Assembly: GCA_964495595.1 (NCBI GenBank)
Contig: CAZBWH010000075.1
Span: 1-14,906 of the forward strand
Reading direction: 5' to 3'
DNA length: 14,906 bases
From: CALMFQ01 sp964495595
GTDB taxonomy: Bacteria > Pseudomonadota > Gammaproteobacteria > Burkholderiales > SCOH01
Both the position numbers and the translations under genes were made by a program. Positions 7,923 to 14,869 of this stretch are shown here, piece after piece (the stretch's first letter is position 1; each line of letters opens with the position of its first letter). Below the pieces are notes generated by a model, which saw only the letters and a list, made by a program, of their open reading frames with translations, searched no databases and was not told the origin of the DNA.

Positions 7923-8372
7923 TTATGCCTGAGGAACCACGACCACGGTTACGTTTGCTACCACATCATGGTGCAGAGCAACCGAAATCGGATATTCTCC
8001 AATCGCCTTGAACGGCCCCTCTGGCAAACGAACCTCCATCTTGGCCACTTCAATACCCGATTTAGTAATGGCGTCAGCGATGTCAATATTGCCAACCGAA
8101 CCAAACAATCGGCCATCAACCCCAGCCTTCTGAGCGATTTCTACGCGATAACCTTCAAGCTTCTCGGCACGAGCCTGGGCTATGACCAGTTTCTCCGCCT
8201 GCACTTTTTCAAGTTCGACCCGGCGTACCTCGAATTCTTTCAGATTGCTCTCGGTAGCACGCTTCGCTTTGCCTGTGGGAATCAGGAAGTTACGTGCGTA
8301 ACCATCCTTAACCTTAACCACATCGCCCAACTGCCCCAGGTTGGCAACTTTTTCCAGCAGAATGATTTGCAT
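7923..8372 (-). CDS. rplI: 50S ribosomal protein L9
   Basis: A 149-residue L9, the two-domain protein that binds 23S rRNA near the L1 stalk and helps maintain reading frame. The N-terminal domain has the signature MQIILLEKVANLGQLGDVVKVKDGYARNFLIP, followed by a long charged helix (about residues 45-75) and the C-terminal domain with GRLFGSVGNIDIADAI. Its length is standard. AGGAG lies upstream of the ATG. It is the last gene of the rpsF-priB-rpsR-rplI operon, 19 bases after rpsR, and ends at the shared bidirectional terminator. Confidence 0.97.
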   Translation of the reverse strand: MQIILLEKVANLGQLGDVVKVKDGYARNFLIPTGKAKRATESNLKEFEVRRVELEKVQAEKLVIAQARAEKLEGYRVEIAQKAGVDGRLFGSVGNIDIADAITKSGIEVAKMEVRLPEGPFKAIGEYPISVALHHDVVANVTVVVVPQA

Positions 8373-8391
8373 CTTGTCGGTCTCCTGTTAT

Positions 8392-8619
8392 TTAGTGCAG
8401 ATCAGTGTAAGGCAGCAAAGCCAGGAAACGGGCACGCTTGATCGCTGACGACAGTTGGCGCTGATAACGAGCCTTGGTGCCGGTGATGCGGGCCGGGATG
8501 ATCTTGCCGTTTTCGGAGATGAACTCTTTCAGGACGTCTACATCTTTGTAGTCGATCTGCTTCACGCCTTCGGCGGTGAAGCGGCAAAACTTTTTGCGCT
8601 TGAACAGATTACGGGACAT
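8392..8619 (-). CDS. rpsR: 30S ribosomal protein S18
   Basis: A 75-residue S18, a small-subunit protein that pairs with S6 on the platform of the 30S subunit. Visible hallmarks are FKRKKFCRFTAEGVKQIDYKDV at the N-terminus, then the core LKEFISENGKIIPARITGTKARYQRQL, and the basic tail IKRARFLALLPYTDLH. The length is normal for proteobacteria. A clear AAAGAGG ribosome binding site precedes the ATG. It lies 15 bases after priB. With S6 it forms the heterodimer that could bind the leader RNA of this operon. Confidence 0.97.
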   Translation of the reverse strand: MSRNLFKRKKFCRFTAEGVKQIDYKDVDVLKEFISENGKIIPARITGTKARYQRQLSSAIKRARFLALLPYTDLH

Positions 8620-8634
8620 TTCAAACCTCTTTAA

Positions 8635-8928
8635 TCAATATCGAATTTCATTGACGTGCAACACAAGCTGTGCATTTTTCAGGCTGCGAGCCGCTACAAA
8701 GCCGCTCACGACGCATTCACGCCCCGGCGCTTGACGGCTGACTTGCTCGGCCAGTTGGCCTACTGCCATCGCTGGCACTTCGCAGCGCACCATCCGGGCA
8801 GCTCCTGCTTCCATCTGAGTAGAGCCGTGAACAATGCTGAAGTTCACAATCGGAATCCCGGCAGGGGTAAACCGGAGCGGTTCGAGTTGCGCAAGCTGTC
8901 CTTGCAGCTCAAACCGGTTGCACGTCAT
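8635..8928 (-). CDS. priB: Primosomal replication protein N (PriB)
   Basis: A 97-residue single-domain OB-fold protein related to SSB. It binds single-stranded DNA and helps PriA restart stalled replication forks. Visible family features are NRFELQGQLAQLEPLRFTPAGIPIVNFSI at the N-terminus and the final ECVVSGFVAARSLKNAQLVLHVNEI. It begins 7 bases after the rpsF stop codon with no good ribosome binding site, so it is probably translated by coupling to rpsF. The position between rpsF and rpsR is typical of gamma- and betaproteobacteria and supports the organism assignment. Confidence 0.93.
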   Translation of the reverse strand: MTCNRFELQGQLAQLEPLRFTPAGIPIVNFSIVHGSTQMEAGAARMVRCEVPAMAVGQLAEQVSRQAPGRECVVSGFVAARSLKNAQLVLHVNEIRY

Positions 8929-8935
8929 GCGGGAA

Positions 8936-9310
8936 TCATGCAGCGGCCGGAGCGGCAGCAGCTTCTGTGCCTTCGAGCAGCGAACGCGCTTTCTCTTCTT
9001 TCATCATTGGTGAAGGCGCAGTGACAGCCTCATCCATCTTGATGGTCAGATGGCGCAGCACGGCATCATTGAATTTGAATGCGTGCTCCAGTTCATCCAG
9101 AATGGACTGCGTGCATTCAATATTCATCAACACGTAGTGTGCCTTGTGAATTTTCTGGATCGGGTAGGCCATCTGGCGACGCCCCCAATCTTCCAGGCGG
9201 TATATTTTGCCGCCGTTGTTTAGAACCATCGATTTGTAGCGCTCGACCATGGCCGGCACCTGTTCGCTCTGATCCGGGTGAACGATGAATACGATCTCGT
9301 AATGACGCAT
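8936..9310 (-). CDS. rpsF: 30S ribosomal protein S6
   Basis: A 124-residue S6, which binds S18 on the 30S platform. The N-terminus MRHYEIVFIVHPDQSEQVPAM and the motifs GGKIYRLEDWGRRQMAYPIQKIHKAHYVLMNIE and LKFNDAVLRHLTIK-like strand are characteristic. The C-terminus is a disordered alanine-rich tail (EAAAAPAAA), a variable part of the family. AGGAG lies at the expected distance from the ATG. It is the first gene of the operon, preceded by a structured leader of about 65 bases and a promoter. Confidence 0.97.
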   Translation of the reverse strand: MRHYEIVFIVHPDQSEQVPAMVERYKSMVLNNGGKIYRLEDWGRRQMAYPIQKIHKAHYVLMNIECTQSILDELEHAFKFNDAVLRHLTIKMDEAVTAPSPMMKEEKARSLLEGTEAAAAPAAA

Positions 9311-9330
9311 AACTTCTCCTTTTGGTTAAA

Positions 9331-9357
9331 GCCTTCCGCTTGCGTCTGCGGTAAGGC
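9331..9357 (-). promoter_or_regulatory. Hairpin in the rpsF leader, possible S6:S18 autoregulatory RNA
   Basis: Read on the minus strand: GCCUU, a bulged A, CCGC, an 8-base loop, GCGG, AAGGC, giving a 9-bp stem about 20 bases before the rpsF start codon. The ACCG segment resembles the CCG hallmark of the known S6:S18-binding leader. A competing 5-bp stem, CUUGC/GCAAG (9339-9343 with 9356-9360), would instead expose the ACCG in a 12-base loop. The structure is seen in the sequence; its function is inferred. Confidence 0.5.
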
Positions 9358-9381
9358 AAGGGACAAAAAATTAAGCCGATT

Positions 9382-9410
9382 ATTTTATTGCTTAGGTAGA
9401 ACCTAAGCAA
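9382..9410 (-). promoter_or_regulatory. Candidate promoter of the rpsF operon, overlapping a 10+3+10 dyad
   Basis: On the minus strand, TTGCTT (9405-9410), a 17-base spacer and TAAAAT (9382-9387, five of six matching). The -35 and the whole spacer coincide with a perfect inverted repeat of 10-base arms (9388-9397 and 9401-9410) around a 3-base centre. The dyad could be an operator, or merely DNA structure; it has no T-tract on the minus strand. The predicted transcript would start about 65 bases before rpsF. Confidence 0.45.
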
Positions 9411-9417
9411 GCATTTT

Positions 9418-9439
9418 CATTCAGCCGGGCGGCTGAATG
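9418..9439 (-). repeat. Hairpin downstream of pyruvate kinase, possible transcript end
   Basis: A 9-bp perfect inverted repeat CATTCAGCC/GGCTGAATG with a GGGC loop lies 26 bases past the pyruvate kinase stop codon. No T-tract follows on either strand, so it is not a textbook intrinsic terminator. It could be an mRNA 3' stabiliser or a weak terminator before the rpsF promoter. Confidence 0.5.
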
Positions 9440-9464
9440 CTGTTGCATAACAAACCAGCACCAG

Positions 9465-10892
9465 CTATCGCCGACCTCCAACCTTGATGATCTTCATCGT
9501 ATTGGTCGTTCCTACTTGTCCGACAACATCGCCCACGGTCATGACAACCAAGTCGCCAGGTTGAACCAACCCGCTTTGCAACAGCTCGAGTTCAGCATCC
9601 AGCAACAACTGATCACTATGCTTGGCGTGGTACACCATGTTCATCGGAAATACATCCCGATAAAGGGCCATCCGGCGATAGGCATCCTGTTCTGGCGTGA
9701 GGGCATAAATCGGCACGCCACAATTGAGCCGCGACATCCACAAGGCCGTTGAGCCCGTCTGGGTCAATGCTGCAATCGCCTTAACCTTCATGTGGCTGGC
9801 GGTAAATAAGGCCGCCATGGCAATCGCCTGATCGACACGCACGAATTCACGCTGCAGCACTTCGCGGTCAATCGAATAATCGGCTGACTTTTCCGCTTCC
9901 AGGCAAATACGTGCCATTGCCTCGACTGTTTCTACCGGATATTTCCCTGCGGCGGTCTCAGCTGAAAGCATGACTGCATCGGTACCATCCAGCACCGCAT
10001 TGGCAACATCGGATACCTCGGCACGGGTCGGCACAGGACTGTGGATCATCGACTCCATCATCTGTGTCGCTGTAATAGCCAGCTTATTTTTTTCGCGCGC
10101 CATCCGGATCATGCGCTTTTGCAATGCCGGTACGGCTGCATCACCCACTTCGACGGCCAGATCACCCCGGGCAACCATCACTCCATCACAAGCATCCAGA
10201 ATTTCTTCAAGATTGGTAATGGCCTCAGCCCGTTCGATCTTGGCAATCAAAGCCCCCTTCCCTCCCGCTGCACGCAACAGGGTGCGTGCCATATACATAT
10301 CGGCACCGCTTTTGGGGAAAGACACCGCGACATAATCTGCCTGCAGCAGTGCAGCTGTCTTGATGTCTTCCATATCCTTGGCGGTCAGCGCGGGGGCCGA
10401 CAATCCGCCGCCCTGGCGGTTGATTCCCTTGTTATTGGACAACCGCCCCCCCACCCTTACCCTGCAGTGTATTTCGCTTCCCTGCACCTGGGTAACGTCG
10501 AACACCAGTCTGCCGTCATCCAGTAGCAGTACGGCACCGGGCGACACATCGCTTGTCAGTTCTTTGTAATCCAGGCCAACACGCTCCTGGCCACCCATCT
10601 CACAATCGGCATCGAGAATAAATGTATCGCCGTTGGCCAATTCAATGCTGCCGGTTTCAAATTTGCCCACCCGGATTTTCGGCCCTTGCAAGTCCACCAT
10701 TACGGCGACAGGGCACGCCAGCCGTGCTGCAGCGTCCCGAACTCGCGTGGCCCGCTCAAGGTGATCCTCTGCCCTGCCATGCGAGAAGTTCAGCCGAACC
10801 ATGTTGACCCCCGCTGCGAGCAAACGGGTAAGCACATCGGTGTCGGTTGATGCCGGACCCAGTGTGGCGACGATTTTGGTGCTGCGCTGCAT
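9465..10892 (-). CDS. pyk: Pyruvate kinase (PykA-like)
   Basis: A 475-residue glycolytic enzyme converting phosphoenolpyruvate and ADP to pyruvate and ATP. Active-site elements in order: R33 and NFSHG (35-39), DLQGPKIRV (67-75), LIAKIERAE with K218 and E220, ARGDLAVEV with D244, and ITATQMMESM (273-282). The C-terminal regulatory domain follows. Overall it matches E. coli PykA (480 residues) better than PykF, for example at LSNNKGINRQGGGLSAPALT. The open frame extends 14 codons upstream, but the ATG at 10890-10892 is preceded by GGGGGA and gives the normal N-terminus MQRSTKIVATLGP. It lies 53 bases after the transporter gene in the same direction; I see no strong promoter in that gap, so partial co-transcription is likely. 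Confidence 0.95.
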   Translation of the reverse strand: MQRSTKIVATLGPASTDTDVLTRLLAAGVNMVRLNFSHGRAEDHLERATRVRDAAARLACPVAVMVDLQGPKIRVGKFETGSIELANGDTFILDADCEMGGQERVGLDYKELTSDVSPGAVLLLDDGRLVFDVTQVQGSEIHCRVRVGGRLSNNKGINRQGGGLSAPALTAKDMEDIKTAALLQADYVAVSFPKSGADMYMARTLLRAAGGKGALIAKIERAEAITNLEEILDACDGVMVARGDLAVEVGDAAVPALQKRMIRMAREKNKLAITATQMMESMIHSPVPTRAEVSDVANAVLDGTDAVMLSAETAAGKYPVETVEAMARICLEAEKSADYSIDREVLQREFVRVDQAIAMAALFTASHMKVKAIAALTQTGSTALWMSRLNCGVPIYALTPEQDAYRRMALYRDVFPMNMVYHAKHSDQLLLDAELELLQSGLVQPGDLVVMTVGDVVGQVGTTNTMKIIKVGGRR

Positions 10893-10945
10893 GTTTCCCC
10901 CTGAATATAATTTCACGATTATTGCCCGATGCACGCCTGCTCGCG

Positions 10946-11872
10946 CTATTTCCGCCGGCCGTCATGCCTGGCCAGCAGCAGCAGGCCGACACCGACTGAC
11001 AGCATGCCACCCATTTCCATGTGGTCTGGTTGCTCGCCCTGCTCTAGCCATGCGGCTAAAACGGCTAGTACCGGCACGGCCAAAGCATTCAGGCCAATGG
11101 TTCCAGCCGGTAGTTTTTGCAACGCACACATCCACACCCACCACCCCCAGCCTGAAGCCAACACGCCTGAATATGCAAGCGCAAACCAGAAATATGGAGA
11201 TGGCTTCACGGGCTGCGATGGCATGACAGCCGACATACCCAACAGCAGAAGTGCCCCGAACGCCATTTGCCAAGCGGTCATACTCAGCAGATCCACATTA
11301 GCCAAACGAGGCCTCAGCCATTTTGCATACACTGTAGCAGCGGCCCAGCACACGCCTGACCCGATAGCCAGCGCCTTGCTCGCCAAACTACCTTGCATGT
11401 GGCCCGGATCAATAACGGCCCACATACCGGAAGTAGCCAACGCCAATGCCAACCACTGCAAACCAGCGACTTTTTCACCCAGCCAGTGCCAAGCAAAAAG
11501 CAACGTCCAGAAGGGCATGGTGTAAGCAAGAACGGCCACTTTACCTGCTCCACCATGATAAAGCGCCAGGTTACTCAGCAACATGAAACCACACGTTTGC
11601 AGCGAACCCAACCATAGCATGGGCAGCAGAGGTGGCCGGCATATGGGCCGGCCAGACAACCGCATGACAAGAAACAACACCAGGGCACCGACCAGAGCAC
11701 GATAGGCAGCAAAATCAAACGCACCGATATACTGCAGTACGTTCTTGGTCACCACCCAGTTATATGCCCAGACCCCGACCAGAACCCCAAACAAGAAGCT
11801 CCCTTTCGGCAACGGCAACCGCGCAGCCGCTCGATCTAGCAAGGCGACCGGTCTGGCATGCCATGGCCGCAC
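10946..11872 (-). CDS. EamA/DMT-superfamily inner-membrane transporter
   Basis: A hydrophobic protein of up to 308 residues with about ten transmembrane helices in two EamA repeats. It begins with FLFGVLVGVWAYNWVVTK and has the family's half-way GSGVCWAAATVYAKW segment opening repeat two. The C-terminus is basic (ARHDGRRK). EamA proteins export amino acids, metabolites or other small solutes; the substrate cannot be told. The start is uncertain. GTG at 11872 lies 3 bases after the previous gene but has no ribosome binding site and gives an atypical Arg/Pro-rich N-terminus. TTG at 11794 (residue 27) has AAAGGGAG four bases upstream and begins directly at the first membrane helix, so I consider it at least as likely. 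Confidence 0.88.
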   Translation of the reverse strand: MRPWHARPVALLDRAAARLPLPKGSFLFGVLVGVWAYNWVVTKNVLQYIGAFDFAAYRALVGALVLFLVMRLSGRPICRPPLLPMLWLGSLQTCGFMLLSNLALYHGGAGKVAVLAYTMPFWTLLFAWHWLGEKVAGLQWLALALATSGMWAVIDPGHMQGSLASKALAIGSGVCWAAATVYAKWLRPRLANVDLLSMTAWQMAFGALLLLGMSAVMPSQPVKPSPYFWFALAYSGVLASGWGWWVWMCALQKLPAGTIGLNALAVPVLAVLAAWLEQGEQPDHMEMGGMLSVGVGLLLLARHDGRRK

Positions 11873-11875
11873 GGA

Positions 11876-12766
11876 TCAAAGACTCGGCAACGGAACGCTG
11901 ACCAGGCGGAACGGTTGCAAAGAGTATGCATCCCGTTGCGTTGACTGGCTTTCTGCCACATAGGCTGTGCCATTGACCACAGCGATGTTGCCCGGCCCGG
12001 TGATCGTTGATGCAAGAGTCGTAAGTGTACCGGCTTCACCCATTACGGCAATCAGCGTCAGATCGCCACTGGCCTCAGTCACCAGTAACTTGCGCTTGGC
12101 CATTGGCTTGATTGCTACCGGTGAGCGCAGAGGCCTGGGCAAGCAAATCTCAACCGGCAAGCCCGCACTACCATCCCAACGGACGGCCACCCGCTGCAAT
12201 CGACCTTGGGCGTGAGACAAAAGAAATATGCCGCCCATATTATCCACCGAGAGCGCCGACCAGCGATAACCGCTGCCGGCAGAGGCATCTCCAGACAGCC
12301 AGACCGAGGGACCAGCATCTCCTCTTTTGATCCGTAATACACGCATATTGGCCTGATCCAGCGCATACAACGTACCGTCACGCCCTACTGTAGCGTCTGC
12401 ACAATCCCCGTTATCATTCAGTAGATAATCGCTACGCACCATACCGCTTCGTGCGTCAATCAGCTGAAGTCTTGCAGCCGAGTCAGTTTGCGGCACACAT
12501 GCCCACACTGCCTGCAGTCTGTCATCGAACACAAAGCTCTTGATTGAGCCAAAAGGTAACGACTCTTTTATATCTCCTGCAGATCCAATCCGCACGATGC
12601 CAGACCGAGTACCGACATAGAGCGTACCGTCACGACTTGCTGTCACGGCTTGCGGAGACAGCAGGTTGCCTGGCAACACAATATCTGCGCCAGCCACGCC
12701 CGACAATACGGCCAAGATAGCAATAACGGCCAACCACCTCGAAGAGGATTTCCTGCCAAAAATCAT
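11876..12766 (-). CDS. Exported beta-propeller-like protein of unknown function
   Basis: A 296-residue protein with an N-terminal signal peptide (basic MIFGRKSSSRW, hydrophobic LAVIAILAVLSGVAGA), so periplasmic or surface-exposed. The rest shows repeated propeller-type strands: PQAVTASRDGTLYVGTRSGI, DATVGRDGTLYALDQANM, WSALSVDNMGGIFLLSHAQG and GPGNIAVVNGTAYVAESQS. These resemble NHL/SMP-30-type blades of about 40-50 residues, each with a hydrophobic-x-D/G-G-T-hydrophobic-Y/V pattern. Two cysteines (in ACVPQ and GDCADA) could form a disulfide. No catalytic motif was recognised, so the role may be binding or scaffolding. It begins 15 bases after the outer-membrane protein gene and ends 3 bases before the transporter gene, so it is tightly linked with both. 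The function is unknown. Confidence 0.8.
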   Translation of the reverse strand: MIFGRKSSSRWLAVIAILAVLSGVAGADIVLPGNLLSPQAVTASRDGTLYVGTRSGIVRIGSAGDIKESLPFGSIKSFVFDDRLQAVWACVPQTDSAARLQLIDARSGMVRSDYLLNDNGDCADATVGRDGTLYALDQANMRVLRIKRGDAGPSVWLSGDASAGSGYRWSALSVDNMGGIFLLSHAQGRLQRVAVRWDGSAGLPVEICLPRPLRSPVAIKPMAKRKLLVTEASGDLTLIAVMGEAGTLTTLASTITGPGNIAVVNGTAYVAESQSTQRDAYSLQPFRLVSVPLPSL

Positions 12767-12781
12767 CGCGGCCCCACTGCC

Positions 12782-13483
12782 TCAAAACTGATAATGCGCT
12801 CCGACTCTCAGCACCGGTTGCCAGTGATTGAAGATCGGTACGGCAAACAGCTTATGGACCTCACTCTGCAATTGTTGGGACTCATCCCGTTCAACGTTAT
12901 ATTTCAGATTACTGCACTGCAGCTGGTTCACCTTTGTGTTGTTACAACTTGCAGCCAAAGAGGCAGCAAGAGAGGTCAGTTGCTGAAGGCCAACATCCAG
13001 GCTGAAATTCCATCGCTGTGCAGGCCGTAACGGATTTCCCCAACCGATTCCGATATAAGTCGAATTTTTCGGCAAATCGGTACTACCGGACACACCTGCA
13101 ACCCAGGATTCATCGTAGTCATTGGCATTCAATCGGTATTTTCCATCCGTCGGAACAGCATGATAACGAAGCCCCCCACTGTTACGGATCATGCCGCCGG
13201 TGACATGGAAGCCACTTTCAAATGGAAAATAGCTCGCCTTGAATCCCACCGAGCGGGTGCTTTGCTCCACCTTGTAGCGCACATCGCTGACGGAGCGCTC
13301 GCCATTGAGCCGCACCGCACTAAAACCCAGGGAAACATTCAAGGATTCAGTCAGTAGATAGTTCAGCTCTACCCCGGCCCCATCGGTGCCTGCGATCACG
13401 CCAGCAGAATAGCCATCCGCCTGCACAGGCAAAGCGACCCACAGCAGGCATGCCATCCAGCCAGCTTGAATGGTTGTTTTCAT
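12782..13483 (-). CDS. Small outer-membrane beta-barrel protein
   Basis: A 233-residue protein with a signal peptide (MKTTIQAGWMACLLWVALPVQA, cleavage likely before DGYS). Alternating amphipathic strands follow, such as GVELNYLLTESLNVSLGFSAV, RSVGFKASYFPF, STYIGIGWGN and WNFSLDVGLQQL. It ends in HYQF; a C-terminal phenylalanine is the usual BAM recognition signal of outer-membrane proteins. Size fits an 8-10 strand barrel of the opacity/OmpA-like porin fold. Two cysteines in ASCNNTKVNQLQCSN could close a loop. The frame runs 46 codons further upstream into the preceding gene, but ATG 13481-13483 has GGAAGG before it and gives the signal peptide. It is 40 bases after the unrecognised 368-residue gene and 15 before the propeller gene. 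Confidence 0.85.
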   Translation of the reverse strand: MKTTIQAGWMACLLWVALPVQADGYSAGVIAGTDGAGVELNYLLTESLNVSLGFSAVRLNGERSVSDVRYKVEQSTRSVGFKASYFPFESGFHVTGGMIRNSGGLRYHAVPTDGKYRLNANDYDESWVAGVSGSTDLPKNSTYIGIGWGNPLRPAQRWNFSLDVGLQQLTSLAASLAASCNNTKVNQLQCSNLKYNVERDESQQLQSEVHKLFAVPIFNHWQPVLRVGAHYQF

Positions 13484-13523
13484 TGTCTTACCCTTCCTCG
13501 AACTAGTAACTGGCACACCGAAA

Positions 13524-14630
13524 TCAGCTGACATCACGACCGACAGATGAAGCATCGGTGTCCTGGGCCCGCAAGAACAAAGGCAAATCGCCGGCCAGAT
13601 CCGGCTGCACCTCGGGCACAATACGGATATCGCCCACTTGGCAATCCCGGAACAAAGCTACTACGTTGTCGCAAATCAGCTCGACCGAATCCAGTGGATG
13701 TAACGGCCACACATATCCCTCCCAACGCTCACTGTTCTCCTTGGCACTTATCGTAATCCGCAATTCGTCACCCAAGTGGGAGGCCAGCACAGCAACAGGT
13801 GTCTCGCCCGCCTGCCTGATTTTTCGGATCGTCCGGCTTGCCATAAGCTGCAAGCCCGCCTCTTGGCGTGCGAATCGCCCGCTATGCATGGCCTGCAAGA
13901 GCGGCTGAGGGGGGCGCGGAATCGCCATGATTGACAATTTGTCCTGCTTCATCTGCCGATTGATTTCTTCTGACAACTTGAGCCCCCATTGGCTGGCATC
14001 ACCGCCCAACTTCACTCCAGTAGAAGATCCTTCGCGCTCGATAACCACGCCAACCAGAAAACGTAGCCATACTCCCTCGTCTTCCACAACCATCTCATCC
14101 GGCTGAAGCTGAACGGGGACCCCACGCACGGCATCCTTCAGATGACGCACCCAACGCGCCACCTGTGGTAGCGACCATTGCTGCAGGGTACGCAGGGACA
14201 GCAACACAGGAGACAGGCCGACTTCTCTATCGCTGGCAATCACACCACTGTCAGCAAGAATCGACAGCACAGGTTTGATATCCTGCAGCTGGCTCGCTAC
14301 TTTAATTCCGCCACGAACACCGGCGGCCACCAATAACAGCGGCAGTGCAAATACCACGGCACGAGCGGGCTCACCGCCACCGCTCTCGACCAACTCACGC
14401 AACTCATCCCACAAATACTTGTACGCCTCTTGAGCAGGAGACAACTGTAGCGCCTGCTCAAGCCCGGCGGCATCATCTTGCTGCAATGACAGATCAAGCA
14501 AAGCGGACAGCTCCCTGCCGGCAACATCTCGCTCTGACTGCTCCCGTGCAGTGAGCACACACATCACTTGCCTGATGATTTCATTCTTTGCATCAACACG
14601 GGGAAACTGACGAGGATCGGGTAAATACAT
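13524..14630 (-). CDS. Unrecognised 368-residue protein
   Basis: I do not recognise this protein. It begins MYLPDPRQFPRVDAKNEIIRQ with no signal peptide. Its N-terminal third is helical, with TAREQSERDVAGRELSALLDLSLQ and YKYLWDELRELVES. A hydrophobic stretch follows (about residues 103-119, AVVFALPLLLVAAGVRG), which may be a membrane segment or a buried helix. The middle holds SLPQVARWVRHLKDAVRGVP and DEMVVEDEGVWLRFLVGVVIERE. The C-terminal half has GRFARQEAGLQLMASRTIRKIRQ and a strand-rich segment HLGDELRITISAKENSERWEGYVWPL. The tail is polar. The open frame extends 49 codons upstream, but ATG 14628-14630 has AGGA six bases before it. It heads the cluster with the outer-membrane barrel and the exported propeller, suggesting a cytoplasmic or membrane-linked partner in an envelope function; that link is inferred. 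Confidence 0.8.
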   Translation of the reverse strand: MYLPDPRQFPRVDAKNEIIRQVMCVLTAREQSERDVAGRELSALLDLSLQQDDAAGLEQALQLSPAQEAYKYLWDELRELVESGGGEPARAVVFALPLLLVAAGVRGGIKVASQLQDIKPVLSILADSGVIASDREVGLSPVLLSLRTLQQWSLPQVARWVRHLKDAVRGVPVQLQPDEMVVEDEGVWLRFLVGVVIEREGSSTGVKLGGDASQWGLKLSEEINRQMKQDKLSIMAIPRPPQPLLQAMHSGRFARQEAGLQLMASRTIRKIRQAGETPVAVLASHLGDELRITISAKENSERWEGYVWPLHPLDSVELICDNVVALFRDCQVGDIRIVPEVQPDLAGDLPLFLRAQDTDASSVGRDVS

Positions 14631-14760
14631 TGATATTCCTAACTTCACGCAGAACAGGTAATGGCAAACAAGCGATAGCCGACATTCTATACGTTGAAAA
14701 CAAGCAATGCCGAAAGACGACCTGGGTGATGCCCAGTGTAGCCTGACAATAGGTGAGACT

Positions 14761-14788
14761 ATTATACATACAAACAATAGCTTGCCAG
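14761..14788 (-). promoter_or_regulatory. Candidate sigma70 promoter of the minus-strand envelope gene cluster
   Basis: Read on the minus strand: CTGGCA (14783-14788, four of six), a 16-base spacer and a perfect TATAAT (14761-14766). The predicted transcript would have a leader of about 125 bases before the 368-residue gene; it includes a small dyad CTGGG/CCCAG around 14729-14743. The adjoining transposon end at the right lies within a few bases of the -35. Confidence 0.55.
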
Positions 14789-14789
14789 T

Positions 14790-14863
14790 TCCTGATTATG
14801 TTCCTACCTCAGCCAGCAAACCGATTTTGAGCTAAATTTAAGCGAAGATAGCAGTAATCAGGA
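14790..14863 (+). repeat. Long-range inverted repeat upstream of the transposase start
   Basis: TCCTGATTA (14790-14798) and TAATCAGGA (14855-14863) are perfect 9-base complements about 56 bases apart. The right arm includes the AGGA of the ribosome binding site AGGAG ahead of the ATG at 14870, so in RNA the left arm could mask translation start. Part of the left arm may also belong to the terminal inverted repeat of the insertion sequence; the other end is outside the window, so this cannot be tested here. Confidence 0.45.
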
Positions 14864-14869
14864 GTGGCG

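Noticed and set aside
9388..9410. The 10+3+10 dyad considered as an intrinsic terminator of pyruvate kinase.
   Set aside because: On the minus strand it is followed by an A-rich stretch with TAAAAT rather than a T-run, which fits a promoter better than a terminator.
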